A stretch of 64,000 nt of DNA from Fibrobacterota bacterium (GTDB lineage: Bacteria; Fibrobacterota; Chitinivibrionia; Chitinivibrionales; FEN-1185), in contig PLWQ01000012.1 in the NCBI GenBank assembly GCA_003165595.1, positions 333,542-397,541 of the forward strand, read 5' to 3'. This document shows, piece by piece, positions 1 to 7,342 of this stretch; the first letter of the stretch is position 1, and each line of letters starts with the position of its first letter. The notes beneath the pieces are model-generated. The model worked only from the letters and a program-made list of their open reading frames with translations. It searched no databases and was not told where the DNA came from. A program made the position numbers and the translations under genes.

Positions 1-114
1 GCAGCAGGGGTCGGCCTGGCGGTTGTGGAACGCATCATCCAGCGCCATGGCGGGAAGGTCTGGGCCGAGGGCGAAAAGGACAAAGGATCGGTGTTCTATT
101 TCAAGCTCGGGTAG
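1..114 (+). CDS. Histidine kinase, C-terminal end (truncated by window)
   Basis: The first 37 codons run open from the window edge to a TAG stop. The visible peptide has the G2 box and last strands of a HATPase_c domain: [11 protein letters not shown], then HGGKVWAEG and the closing strand SVFYFKL. In this family the segment closes the ATP lid of the catalytic domain. The phosphoacceptor histidine and sensor part lie outside the window. It converges on the receiver-only protein at 136-504, a plausible partner, but that pairing is inferred from proximity only. Confidence 0.85.
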   Translation, partial: AAGVGLAVVERIIQRHGGKVWAEGEKDKGSVFYFKLG

Positions 115-135
115 GCTCGGCGGAAAATGGCTCGG

Positions 136-504
136 TCAATAAATACCCATGGAGGCAATCAGTTCTTTCACCTTATTGGGAGAAACCGGTTTTTCCAGGT
201 AGAAATCCGCGCCCAACGAAAAAACCGTTTCTTTTGTCTTTTCATCGCCGTATGCGGTCATGACAATTATTCTGCATTCCTTCTGGCTTTCCGCGGTTTT
301 CTGAATAACAGTATAACCGTCGTTGCTTGTGGTACCGCTCAACCTGAGGTCCGCGATCACGGCATCGTAAACGTTTTTGTTCAGGAGGTCCAGGGCCTCG
401 TTGAGCGTTTGCGCGGTATGAACCTCAATGTTTGGCTGCATCAGGACTCTGGAAAAAGCGAACAGAATCGCGTCTTCGTCGTCTACGACCAGTATTTTCT
501 TCAT
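136..504 (-). CDS. Single-domain response regulator (receiver only)
   Basis: A 122-residue CheY-like receiver with no output domain. It begins MKKILVVDDE, has the acidic pair at residues 8-9, the likely phosphoacceptor Asp52 in AVIADLRLSG, and a conserved Lys in the LEKPVSP segment. The start at 504 is preferred over upstream ATGs because the receiver fold begins there and GGAAG lies just upstream. Without a DNA-binding domain it probably acts by protein contact or phosphotransfer. A -24/-12 promoter match at 871-886 points toward it from about 370 bp away. Confidence 0.9.
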   Translation of the reverse strand: MKKILVVDDEDAILFAFSRVLMQPNIEVHTAQTLNEALDLLNKNVYDAVIADLRLSGTTSNDGYTVIQKTAESQKECRIIVMTAYGDEKTKETVFSLGADFYLEKPVSPNKVKELIASMGIY

Positions 505-713
505 GGTTTCTTCCATCCTGATCCAGCCCATCTCCTTCGTTGAAAACGGCAAATGCGGCGCCCATAATAGGACACCTCTATAAATTCAGTTATCGCTGTT
601 TTGCGTGTCATTCCCGCGCAAGCGGAGCCGCGACTACACCTATATACACATGACGGGAGCAGAGGTTTTTCAATCCATTTTCCCTATGAAAAACACATGG
701 ATCCCCGATCAGA

Positions 714-746
714 TCGGGGATGACAATACTTTCTACCGAATAAATA
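714..746 (+). repeat. Dispersed repeat, copy 1
   Basis: Shares a nearly identical 33-36 base stretch (TCGGGGATGACAA, then TACCGAATAAATA) with 3435-3470. The first copy overlaps half of a GATCGGGGAT palindrome. Both copies are intergenic and not part of an ORF. Confidence 0.6.
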
Positions 747-870
747 GAGACGCCCCATAGTTATTTGGATGCCATAGTCCAACCCGGTTTCTTAAGGAGC
801 TTTTTTCCCGGGACGCATTTTACACACCCATAACCTGATCAACCGTCTTTCCTGCCGCGAGCAACTATAG

Positions 871-886
871 TGCAATTATGTTGCCA
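871..886 (-). promoter_or_regulatory. Sigma-54 type -24/-12 promoter match
   Basis: Read on the minus strand: TGGCAACATAATTGCA. It matches TGGCACRN4TTGCW at 15 of 16 positions, with GG and GC correctly spaced. It points toward the receiver protein starting at 504. The roughly 350-base leader is long, so assignment is tentative. Confidence 0.5.
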
Positions 887-1068
887 TTCCCGAATCCACC
901 GATCCCTTCTGGCTCTTTTCAATTGTTTCCGATAAATCGGCCTGCTGTTTTTCCCGTATCCGGGAACCACTTTTCCTAATCCTAACAATACTGTGCGCCT
1001 GCGGCCTTCACATTTATCAGATTCACGTTGGCAACTCTGGCATATTTTTTGCCTTTTTCAGTGAAGAA

Positions 1069-1153
1069 CCCCGCAGCAAGCTGCGGGGCATCTTCCATCC
1101 CTAAGGAAGAAGACAATTGTAGTCGTTTGCTAACCCCGAAGCAAGCCTCGGGG
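1069..1153. repeat. Pair of similar palindromes (REP-like)
   Basis: Two perfect or near-perfect palindromes of the same design: CCCCGCAG-CAAG-CTGCGGGG at 1069-1088 and CCCCGAAG-CAAG-CCTCGGGG at 1134-1153. Neither is followed by a T run, so they do not look like terminators. They resemble bacterial intergenic REP-type hairpins. Confidence 0.5.
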
Positions 1154-1299
1154 AATCCGCAAACTTTGGGATTGAAGTTCCTTTTGATTATGCTCTTCAA
1201 ATCGCTTTTGCGAGGTTTTACTACAATCACCGACGGCGGTTGAGCGACAATCCCGAAAGGTGCGGGGCAAACGAAATAAGATTTACAGAGGAGAATGGC

Positions 1300-1557
1300 A
1301 TGTTGTGCGACGGAAAGATGCAATGTCTTGAATGCCCATTAAATGCCACGTGCCCATCAAGCACGCGCGTTTTTGTCAATTATTGCGGAAGCATGCCGCT
1401 TTCACTCAAGGAACAAATCTACAGGGCGAGGACGGATTGCAGGGTGAGGCGACGCCACTTGAAATATAACGGCATACAGGGTGAAATAACGCCCGTCGCA
1501 AGGCCCGCGCTTGTCATGACAAGCGTTGAAGAGATGGCGCATTCCTCTCTCGCGTAA
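1300..1557 (+). CDS. Small cysteine-rich protein of unknown function
   Basis: Predicted 85 residues. The ATG at 1300 is chosen because a GAGGAG ribosome site sits just upstream; an upstream TTG at 1240 is possible. Six cysteines lie in MLCDGK, QCLEC, ATC, YCG and DCR. The early C-x2-C followed by further cysteines suggests a zinc ribbon or small metal site. The middle reads TRVFVNYCGS and the C-terminus is basic then polar. I do not recognise the family. It converges on the NtrC-type regulator at 1618-2952. Confidence 0.6.
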   Translation: MLCDGKMQCLECPLNATCPSSTRVFVNYCGSMPLSLKEQIYRARTDCRVRRRHLKYNGIQGEITPVARPALVMTSVEEMAHSSLA

Positions 1558-1617
1558 AGTAAGAACACCAAAAACTCCTTCAAAGGAAAGTTACATGGAA
1601 AGCGCAAACTTTCGGAT

Positions 1618-2952
1618 TCATTGTGCGTCGCTGATCTTCGTGAGCTTCCGGTACAACGAGGAGAGTGAAATTCCCAGGACATCGCTCGCCTTGTATTTGT
1701 CCCCCCTGCAATGCTCGAGCACTCTTCTAATATGGTTCTTTTCCATTTCGTCAAGATTGACGAGGTCCGCTCCGTTCTCTCCCTGCGGTAGGGCAGCCGG
1801 CCTCACATTGAGCCCGGGGAAGTGTTCCGGCATTATTGCCTGGCCCCTTGCCAGCAGGCACGCCCGCTCAAGCATGTTGCGGAGTTCCCGTATGTTCCCC
1901 GGCCATGGATACCCTGAGAGCAGCTGCAACACCGAAGGCGCAACAGGCAGGTGTGCATAATCGAATCCCCTGAGGATCTCCTCACACAGCCCCGGCATGT
2001 CGTCTTTCCTTTCGCGCAGAGCGGGCACCCGAATCGGAAAAACACAGATCCGGTAGTACAGGTCGTTCCTGAACTTCCCGTTTTCCGTTTCCTTGATCAA
2101 GTCCCTGTTGGTAGCGCAGATGAGGCGGAAATCGCTTTTCCGGACCTGGTTCTCCCCGATCCGCCGGAATGACTTCTCCTCGATGGTCTTGAGGAGCTGT
2201 GTCTGGACTTCCATATCCATGTCCCCTATTTCATCGAGAAACAGTGTGCCGCCGTCCGCCACCTCAATGAGCCCTTCTCTGTCCTTGATCGAGGAAGTAA
2301 ACGAACCTTTGACGTGGCCGAACAATTCGCTTCGAAGGAGGTCTCCCTTGAGACTGGAGCAGTTGAGCTCGACGAACGCCTCGGACTTCCGTTCGCTCCT
2401 GCCGTGGATCCATCGGGCCAATACACCCTTGCCGGTCCCGGTTTCACCCAGGATCAGTACCACGGTGTCGTTCGCCGCAGCCACCGACGCATGCTCCATA
2501 GCCTCCACGATCGCCGGGCTGGTGCCGAAATAGGGATCTTCCTGTTTGACAAGACGGTTCTGGACCAGCGCCTGTTTGCGGAGCGAGCCGATCTCAAGCG
2601 ACTTTTGAAGTGAAGCGATAAGGTCCATCATTTCAACCGGCTTGGTGAGAAAATCCTCAGCGCCGTTCTTGGTAGCCTTTACTGCGGTCGGTATGTCACT
2701 GCTGCCGGTAATAACGATTACCGGGAGCGTAGGATACGCTTTCTTTACTTCCGGCAGCCAGTCCATGGCGTCGCCGTCCGGCAGTTTGAGGTCGAGCACG
2801 ATCGCGTCAAAACGCTCCGCCCCGATTGTGCTCCGCGCGTCTGCGAGGGTTCGGGCGCTTTTGGTGTCGTACCCGTTCTTTGCAAGGTACCGTTCGTACC
2901 CGAACAGGGCCGCCTCATCATCTTCAACGAGAAGGAGTTTGTGCGGTCTCAT
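1618..2952 (-). CDS. NtrC-family response regulator with altered GAFTGA loop
   Basis: A 444-residue sigma-54 activator with three domains. The receiver (about 1-120) has acidic residues 10-12, phosphoacceptor Asp54 and Lys104. The AAA+ domain (about 140-370) has Walker A GETGTGKG at 169-176 and Walker B GTLFLDEI near 235. The C-terminal helix-turn-helix is in KASDVLGISLSSLYRKL. The loop that contacts sigma-54, normally GAFTGA, here reads GSFTSS (216-221): the Thr is kept but the following Gly-Ala is changed. Such changes in NtrC-like proteins often reduce or abolish sigma-54 contact. A -24/-12 match lies upstream at 3243-3258. Likely targets are the neighbouring stress genes that carry such promoters (inference). 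Confidence 0.95.
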   Translation of the reverse strand: MRPHKLLLVEDDEAALFGYERYLAKNGYDTKSARTLADARSTIGAERFDAIVLDLKLPDGDAMDWLPEVKKAYPTLPVIVITGSSDIPTAVKATKNGAEDFLTKPVEMMDLIASLQKSLEIGSLRKQALVQNRLVKQEDPYFGTSPAIVEAMEHASVAAANDTVVLILGETGTGKGVLARWIHGRSERKSEAFVELNCSSLKGDLLRSELFGHVKGSFTSSIKDREGLIEVADGGTLFLDEIGDMDMEVQTQLLKTIEEKSFRRIGENQVRKSDFRLICATNRDLIKETENGKFRNDLYYRICVFPIRVPALRERKDDMPGLCEEILRGFDYAHLPVAPSVLQLLSGYPWPGNIRELRNMLERACLLARGQAIMPEHFPGLNVRPAALPQGENGADLVNLDEMEKNHIRRVLEHCRGDKYKASDVLGISLSSLYRKLTKISDAQ

Positions 2953-3242
2953 AAATTCCTTTTGGGAAAAGAAAACATGGATAATAGTGTCGGATATACC
3001 AATAACTTAAAATAATTCGGGGTGATTTTGTCCTGCTCCCGAAGGCGAAGAGTCATGCAATGTTCAGGTCACCAATCTATTCTCCGCCACTGTTGGGCAT
3101 CGCGGAAATGATCCTGCCCGGGACCGTGCTTTTTCTTGTGCGCGTGGGATAAATACGTCAGTCTCGCTCGCCAGCGTCACCTGTCCGGGAAACGGAAATG
3201 TATCCGTATCGGCATATGATTCTCACTTTTGACAGAATGGTT

Positions 3243-3258
3243 TGCAAGCGGCATGCCA
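3243..3258 (-). promoter_or_regulatory. Sigma-54 type promoter match before the NtrC-like gene
   Basis: Minus-strand reading TGGCATGCCGCTTGCA matches the -24/-12 consensus at 15 of 16 positions, with invariant GG and GC in register. It lies about 290 bp upstream of the regulator starting at 2952, suggesting autoregulation or regulation by another activator. Confidence 0.5.
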
Positions 3259-3406
3259 GCAAATATTCGATCGTTCAAGGTCGATTTCATGCTTCTGGAG
3301 GCAGTAAATTATGTGACCCGCTGCCCGGCGGGATTTGTTCTTCTCAATTTTGGGAATTCGTAAACTTATGGCCCATTTGCCCGGAATAAAGAGTGGTCAG
3401 CCGGAT

Positions 3407-3422
3407 TGGAACGTGAATTGCA
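3407..3422 (+). promoter_or_regulatory. Sigma-54 type promoter match before the NmrA-like gene
   Basis: TGGAACGTGAATTGCA matches the -24/-12 consensus at 15 of 16 positions and lies 58 bases before the NmrA-like start codon, ideal for a short leader. Confidence 0.65.
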
Positions 3423-3434
3423 TCTGAAGTTGGG

Positions 3435-3470
3435 TCGGGGATGACAACCTTTCTTACCGAATAAATAAAG
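3435..3470 (+). repeat. Dispersed repeat, copy 2
   Basis: Near-identical to 714-746. Here it falls between a predicted -24/-12 promoter and the NmrA-like start codon, so it would be in the 5' leader. Confidence 0.6.
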
Positions 3471-3479
3471 GTCCCTTCA

Positions 3480-4421
3480 ATGAACATCGAGAAAAATCAT
3501 ATGAACCAAAAAGTGGTTACCGTCGTCGGCGCAACAGGCGCTCTCGGATCGAAAATCGTCAAGGCGCTCATTGATCAAAATCATCACGTGAGGGCCATGG
3601 TACGCGCAACAAGCAATCGAACGAAACTCCGGGAACTCGGGGTAACGGATTTTGTGATTGGCGACATGATGGACCCGCAGTCGCTGCCGGAAGCTCTTTC
3701 CAAAGATCCGAAATCCCAGGCCATTGTTGCCAGCGCCGCAGGCTACACGAGACATACCAAAGGTGATAATTCCAAAACGGATGCCCAAGGGTACCGTAAT
3801 TTGATTGACGCAACAAAATCCGCCGGTATTCCCCGCTTTGTGCTCATATCAATACTGGAATGCGACAAAGCAATAAAGGTGTCCCACTTTTACAATAAGT
3901 ATCTGGCGGAAAAATATCTGCAGGAGAAGGGGCAGTTGTTTATTGCACTTCGAGCCGGTGCTTTTCTTGATCAGACCAGGGATTTCGTTCTCCCCGGGAT
4001 TCAAAAAGGAGTTTTCCCCACCTTTGTTCCCGGTGTTTCGTATGGCATGATCTACACCCCCGATCTGGCGCGATACGCCGCACTTGCCGCGACAAGTCTG
4101 CCTGAGAGTGAGCTTAATGCTTCCGTTGACGTTGGATGGGACAGACCGGCATCCGGAACCGTTGTGGCCGAGGCATTTTCGAAAGTCCTTGGCAGGAAAA
4201 TTGTAGCCAAACCGGCTTTCCCTCCCTTTGTCAGCGACGTGATTTTCCCTCTTGTCGGCCTGGCTGTCGGTGGAATTAGTGATATGAATGAAATGATCAA
4301 ATGGATAAAGAATGGAGATTATACGAGCAAGAACATCCAACGGCAAAGAGAACTGTTCGGTGATTTACCTACGGTCGAAGAGGCAGTCCGTAGGTATTGC
4401 AAGGACCGAAAGCTTGTTTAG
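3480..4421 (+). CDS. NmrA-like NAD(P)-binding oxidoreductase
   Basis: A 313-residue atypical SDR. The Rossmann nucleotide motif is VVGATGALGSKI near the N-terminus, followed by a short acidic/basic beta-alpha unit and GDMMDPQSL, the usual NmrA/NAD(P)H-sensing pattern. A later FVLISIL strand and YLAEKYLQ helix fit the SDR active-site region, though a strict YxxxK is not obvious (YNKYLAEK). Family members reduce quinones or flavins, or sense the NADP(H) ratio. It is the first gene after a good -24/-12 promoter and is followed by OsmC, consistent with a redox-stress role. An internal ATG at 3501 is an alternative start. Confidence 0.85.
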   Translation: MNIEKNHMNQKVVTVVGATGALGSKIVKALIDQNHHVRAMVRATSNRTKLRELGVTDFVIGDMMDPQSLPEALSKDPKSQAIVASAAGYTRHTKGDNSKTDAQGYRNLIDATKSAGIPRFVLISILECDKAIKVSHFYNKYLAEKYLQEKGQLFIALRAGAFLDQTRDFVLPGIQKGVFPTFVPGVSYGMIYTPDLARYAALAATSLPESELNASVDVGWDRPASGTVVAEAFSKVLGRKIVAKPAFPPFVSDVIFPLVGLAVGGISDMNEMIKWIKNGDYTSKNIQRQRELFGDLPTVEEAVRRYCKDRKLV

Positions 4422-4633
4422 GTTTGTTCGTGAAAAGGGTTAATCAGGGCCTAAAGAAACAACAACAGCTAGACATCACGTTTCCCGTTTTGGGAATTGT
4501 TTATCGATAATGAGAATTTTTGCAGCAAATTGAAACACTGGCTGGATTTAAGAAGAGGCATCAAATCGTGTAATAACAGAATTTGTATCGATTCGTTACA
4601 GATGGCAGCAACTACTTCGACAAGGAGGATTTT

Positions 4634-5068
4634 ATGCCCATACGTAAAGGCGAGGCGGAATGGAACGGAACCCTTTCAAAGGGTAAAGGAGAAATGAAGA
4701 CCGGGGCCGGAGCAATTACGGCAGCTTATTCATTTTCCTCCAGGTTCGAATCCGGCCGCGGGTCGAACCCGGAAGAATTCATCGGCGCGGCACACGCGGG
4801 CTGCTTTTCCATGGCGCTGGCAGGAACTTTGGAAAAAGCGGGCTTTATCCCGGAGAAAATAGGAACCATTGCTCATGTTGCTATAGAAAAAGAGGGCGAC
4901 GGTTTCACCATAACCTCAATCGAGCTTGTTACCGAGGCGCAGGTTCCGGGTATCGGCAGCGCAATGTTTCAGGAAAAGGCGCAAGAGGCAAAGGCGGGAT
5001 GTCCCGTCTCAAAGGCCCTGGCAGGCACGAAAATCAGCCTGCACGCGACGCTGCTTCCCTCTCAATAA
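4634..5068 (+). CDS. OsmC/Ohr-family peroxiredoxin
   Basis: A 144-residue protein starting after a perfect AAGGAGG site. It has the two redox cysteines of the OsmC family, one in AAHAGCFSMAL and one in KAGCPVSKAL, and matches the family in length. Members reduce organic hydroperoxides using a Cys pair and a lipoyl or thiol donor in the cytoplasm. The opening MPIRKGEAEWNG and the run GSNPEEFIGAAHAGC fit the OsmC subgroup better than Ohr. It follows the NmrA-like gene after about 210 bases, so it may have its own promoter, though I see no -24/-12 match there. Confidence 0.92.
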   Translation: MPIRKGEAEWNGTLSKGKGEMKTGAGAITAAYSFSSRFESGRGSNPEEFIGAAHAGCFSMALAGTLEKAGFIPEKIGTIAHVAIEKEGDGFTITSIELVTEAQVPGIGSAMFQEKAQEAKAGCPVSKALAGTKISLHATLLPSQ

Positions 5069-5308
5069 TCTTTTCAAGGACGGCGGACTTGCCGGTGCCT
5101 CGGCACTTGAGGGGATTCGTGAACGCGACCCAAACGGGGATATCCTCCTTGACGGCGAAGAACAGCACCTGCATGGCAAGTCCGCCGTTGACAAAGACGC
5201 TCTGGCCGGAAACAAACCGGAAGAATCGCCCGGAAAGAGGATTTCCATACCAACCAAAATGTCACCGTGAAACGCGGTACACAAGAAATTGCGGTACGCG
5301 CTTTCGCG

Positions 5309-5800
5309 TCAATATTCTTCCCGATGGTTCCATTCGGCATTTTCGAGCCATTCACCGGGATGCCGCTGAAATTCCATCAATTGGTTGATTAGCTTGATAT
5401 GCGCATGCTCTTGGTGGATGATGAGTTTCAATACCGTCTTCTGCTCTTCATCATCAATCCTGCCGCTGATCTCGTTATAAAATGAAATACTTTTTTCCTC
5501 GAGGACAAGCGCTTTTTTATAAGCATCACCATGGTTAATTGCCGGCACACCATCGGTTTTGAAATGGACCGAAATAGTGCGGAAAACCTGATCGGCCTTA
5601 CCCAAGAGGCCGGTATCATCGATGTCCGGAGCAACCACGTTCTTCTTCCACGCTTCGAAAATTTCGCAATGGCGCTTTTCTTCGCGGGCAAAAAAACCGA
5701 AGATGCCGGCTATGCCCCTGTCTGCGGTCTTTTCGGAAAGGTCTGTATAGAATCGCATCCCTTCCGATTCAATGTTCACTGCCTGGTCCAGCATATTCAT
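5309..5800 (-). CDS. Rubrerythrin-like ferritin-fold diiron protein
   Basis: A 163-residue four-helix protein with repeated carboxylate/His iron-binding motifs: NIESEG in helix 1, EEKRHCEIF in helix 2, LEEKSISFY in helix 3 and HQEHAH in helix 4. This matches the erythrin half of rubrerythrin without the rubredoxin domain. Such proteins reduce hydrogen peroxide or handle iron in anaerobes. AAGGAG precedes the start. It lies 112 bases downstream of a degenerate GGDEF-like gene, and both may be read from the -24/-12 site at 6488-6503. A decayed piece of a second copy is found at 7168-7240. Confidence 0.88.
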   Translation of the reverse strand: MNMLDQAVNIESEGMRFYTDLSEKTADRGIAGIFGFFAREEKRHCEIFEAWKKNVVAPDIDDTGLLGKADQVFRTISVHFKTDGVPAINHGDAYKKALVLEEKSISFYNEISGRIDDEEQKTVLKLIIHQEHAHIKLINQLMEFQRHPGEWLENAEWNHREEY

Positions 5801-5912
5801 AAGGTGATCTCCTTCTATTTAAAAAATCCCACGCAGGACTTCCCGCCCCGCACCTTTTTCCTGAGGCCATAAAATGCGGTTACTGCTTTCCCCCTCCCTG
5901 TACCTTTTGAGC

Positions 5913-6386
5913 TTAGGAAAGCAACAGCCCGGGCCATTCCTGATTAATCTGTTCGCTTTTTGCAGGGGCGGAGTCCTCGGTATGCGCCACTTCGTTATCG
6001 GGATACATGATGCAATATATTTTTATACTTGCAGCTTCTTCCGGTTCCAGAAAAGATTTGAGCTTCTGCCTTAGTTTTTCCACCAGCCTTGTTTTATTCG
6101 CCTCGTAGAATTCCGGGCATATAATTCCCACCAAAGAGCCAAAAAGATACCATCCCTTCATGTCAATTTCCCTTGTTGACGAGTTGAGGGCAAAAGCCAG
6201 GTTTTGCAGCACAGCAGGCTTTTCTTTACTTCCCTCCCCGAGCAATCTCCCAACGTCAAGCAAGATAAGCATAAAGGGGCGACCAAACCTTTCGGTTCTT
6301 TTTCGCTCGTTGATCAGCATGTTCTGGAAATGGTCCTCCGGACAAAACAGATCCTTTTCCAGTGTATCGACTTCCGCGATATTCAT
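5913..6386 (-). CDS. Degenerate GGDEF-like domain protein, paralogue 1
   Basis: A 157-residue protein, starting MNIAEVD after AAAGGGATG. It is clearly paralogous to 8980-9453: both carry ERKRTER-like, FMLILLDVG-like and ALNSSTRE(I/V)D segments, then KGWY and an IGVIC-like strand. The layout recalls the diguanylate cyclase fold, but the GGDEF signature is absent and replaced by a GWY-containing stretch. Cyclic-di-GMP synthesis is therefore unlikely; it may be a binding or scaffold relic. Upstream ORF sequence to 6620 lacks family similarity to the paralogue and was left out. Confidence 0.75.
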   Translation of the reverse strand: MNIAEVDTLEKDLFCPEDHFQNMLINERKRTERFGRPFMLILLDVGRLLGEGSKEKPAVLQNLAFALNSSTREIDMKGWYLFGSLVGIICPEFYEANKTRLVEKLRQKLKSFLEPEEAASIKIYCIMYPDNEVAHTEDSAPAKSEQINQEWPGLLLS

Positions 6387-6487
6387 TATTACATCCCTTT
6401 CCCGACTGATGAACCCGAATTTGGCTCCTCGCAAATCTCCACGAATCGGCTTGTTCACATTCGCTCTCTCATGACGAATAATAAAAA

Positions 6488-6503
6488 AGCAATATGCGTG
6501 CCG
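6488..6503 (-). promoter_or_regulatory. Sigma-54 type promoter match before GGDEF-like gene 1
   Basis: Minus-strand CGGCACGCATATTGCT matches the consensus at 15 of 16 positions (first base differs). It lies about 100 bases upstream of the start at 6386 and could serve both that gene and the rubrerythrin-like gene behind it. Confidence 0.6.
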
Positions 6504-6622
6504 TTGAGCGCTCCTCCATTTATCAAAGAAAAGCTGTGTAAAGATGATGATGAGGCAGTTCATTCCAATCGGAGTGAAATCTTGAGAATAAATTCCATTT
6601 CTGAAAAAAGAATTTCTCATGA

Positions 6623-6769
6623 ATGAAAATAGCTATAGTAGAAACAATCCGGTCCGGGAAGACACTCTTGAGGATGGAACGGGTGGCCGCCAGGCTCGAA
6701 AAAGGAGGCGACTTTGACCCGGGAGTACGGCGTTACCCGATTAGAGACACGTGCGCGACATCTCGCTAA
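6623..6769 (+). CDS. Possible small ORF with P-loop-like start
   Basis: A 48-codon ORF beginning MKIAIVETIRSGKTLL, which resembles the first strand and P-loop of a small ATPase but stops soon after. There is no strong ribosome site. It overlaps the 3' end of the pterin dehydratase gene by 4 bases. It may be a gene remnant or chance. Confidence 0.2.
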   Translation: MKIAIVETIRSGKTLLRMERVAARLEKGGDFDPGVRRYPIRDTCATSR

Positions 6770-7107
6770 AAACGGGGCTGCTCCATTTTGTCAATTTTCG
6801 CGGCAAGGATAAAGTCGTTGATCGACAAGCCGCCAATTGCATGCGTGGAGAGTTCCACCACAACTCTCTTGTAAAAGATGTGCATATCGGGGTGATGATT
6901 CTCCTCGTCTGCCATCGCGCCCACCCGGGAGACATACGCGATGCCCTCGAGGTATTTCTTGAATTTCATCTCCTTTCTAATCATGTGCGTCCCCGTCCGC
7001 ACGAGCTCCCACCCGACAAGATTCTTGAAGTGCGTATCTTCGTCGACCTCAGTCATGGGCGGCGTGCCGTTCTTACATGGAAGGCAATGCCGCTGGTAAA
7101 GGTCCAT
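6766..7107 (-). CDS. phhB: Pterin-4a-carbinolamine dehydratase
   Basis: A 113-residue protein starting MDLYQRHCLPC after AAGGAGCG. The C-terminal half has the family signature: EENHHPDMHIFYKRV, then STHAIGGLSINDFILA. The two adjacent histidines and the later STH are active-site residues. The enzyme dehydrates 4a-hydroxytetrahydropterin in aromatic amino-acid hydroxylase recycling; bacterial forms are also tied to molybdopterin or folate metabolism. It lies downstream of the superoxide reductase fusion on the same strand. A Cys-x2-Cys pair (HCLPCKNG) at the N-terminus is common in these proteins. Confidence 0.93.
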   Translation of the reverse strand: MDLYQRHCLPCKNGTPPMTEVDEDTHFKNLVGWELVRTGTHMIRKEMKFKKYLEGIAYVSRVGAMADEENHHPDMHIFYKRVVVELSTHAIGGLSINDFILAAKIDKMEQPRF

Positions 7108-7167
7108 GATGACGCTCCTTGGTTTCTGGTGAAAACCCGTTTGGCCGTATGCCGGTCCATACGCGTC

Positions 7168-7240
7168 CTGGTGATTCCGTTCGGCATTCTCCATCATTCG
7201 TGCGGGTGCCGCTGGAATTTCATTGTCCGATTAATACGTT
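7168..7240 (-). pseudogene. Remnant of a second rubrerythrin-like gene (3' end)
   Basis: Read on the minus strand, a short stretch gives INRTMKFQRHPHE then a stop, matching INQLMEFQRHPGE near the C-terminus of the protein at 5309-5800. After a 1-2 base frame change the nucleotides still match the segment coding NAEWNH (here NAERNH). This is a broken duplicate of the ferritin-like gene's end. The rest of the copy is not recognisable upstream. Confidence 0.55.
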
Positions 7241-7342
7241 GGGTAATGGCGGAACTGCGCCCGTGGGCGCGACCCCGCCATCCATACTTTAGCACTCGTA
7301 ACGCGTGGCAAGACGGAGCGGTTCCGGCGCTCCGCCCAGGAC

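Larger units (their letters stand above)
554..1299. other. Long intergenic region with repeats and palindromes
   Basis: No convincing gene in about 750 bases. It holds a palindrome (ATCCCCGATC/GATCGGGGAT) near 701-722, a repeat shared with 3435-3470, a -24/-12 promoter match on the minus strand (871-886), a weaker plus-strand match at 1038-1053 (14 of 16 positions), and two similar 20-bp palindromes at 1069-1088 and 1134-1153. Confidence 0.5.
2953..3479. other. Intergenic region between divergent genes with two -24/-12 sites
   Basis: About 530 bases without a supported gene. A 63-codon ORF at 3198-3389 has no ribosome site or recognisable content. The region contains oppositely oriented sigma-54-type promoter matches (3243-3258 minus, 3407-3422 plus) and the second copy of a dispersed repeat (3435-3470). 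Confidence 0.5.

Noticed and set aside
3198-3389. 63-codon plus-strand ORF
   Set aside because: No ribosome site, no recognisable motif, and it spans a -24/-12 promoter match.
5034-5266. Minus-strand open frame reading like YGNPLSGRFFRFVSG ... PVWVAFTNPLKCRGTGKS
   Set aside because: Looks partly protein-like but has no upstream start codon in frame, no ribosome site, and overlaps the OsmC end. Could be a gene relic; not supported enough to list.
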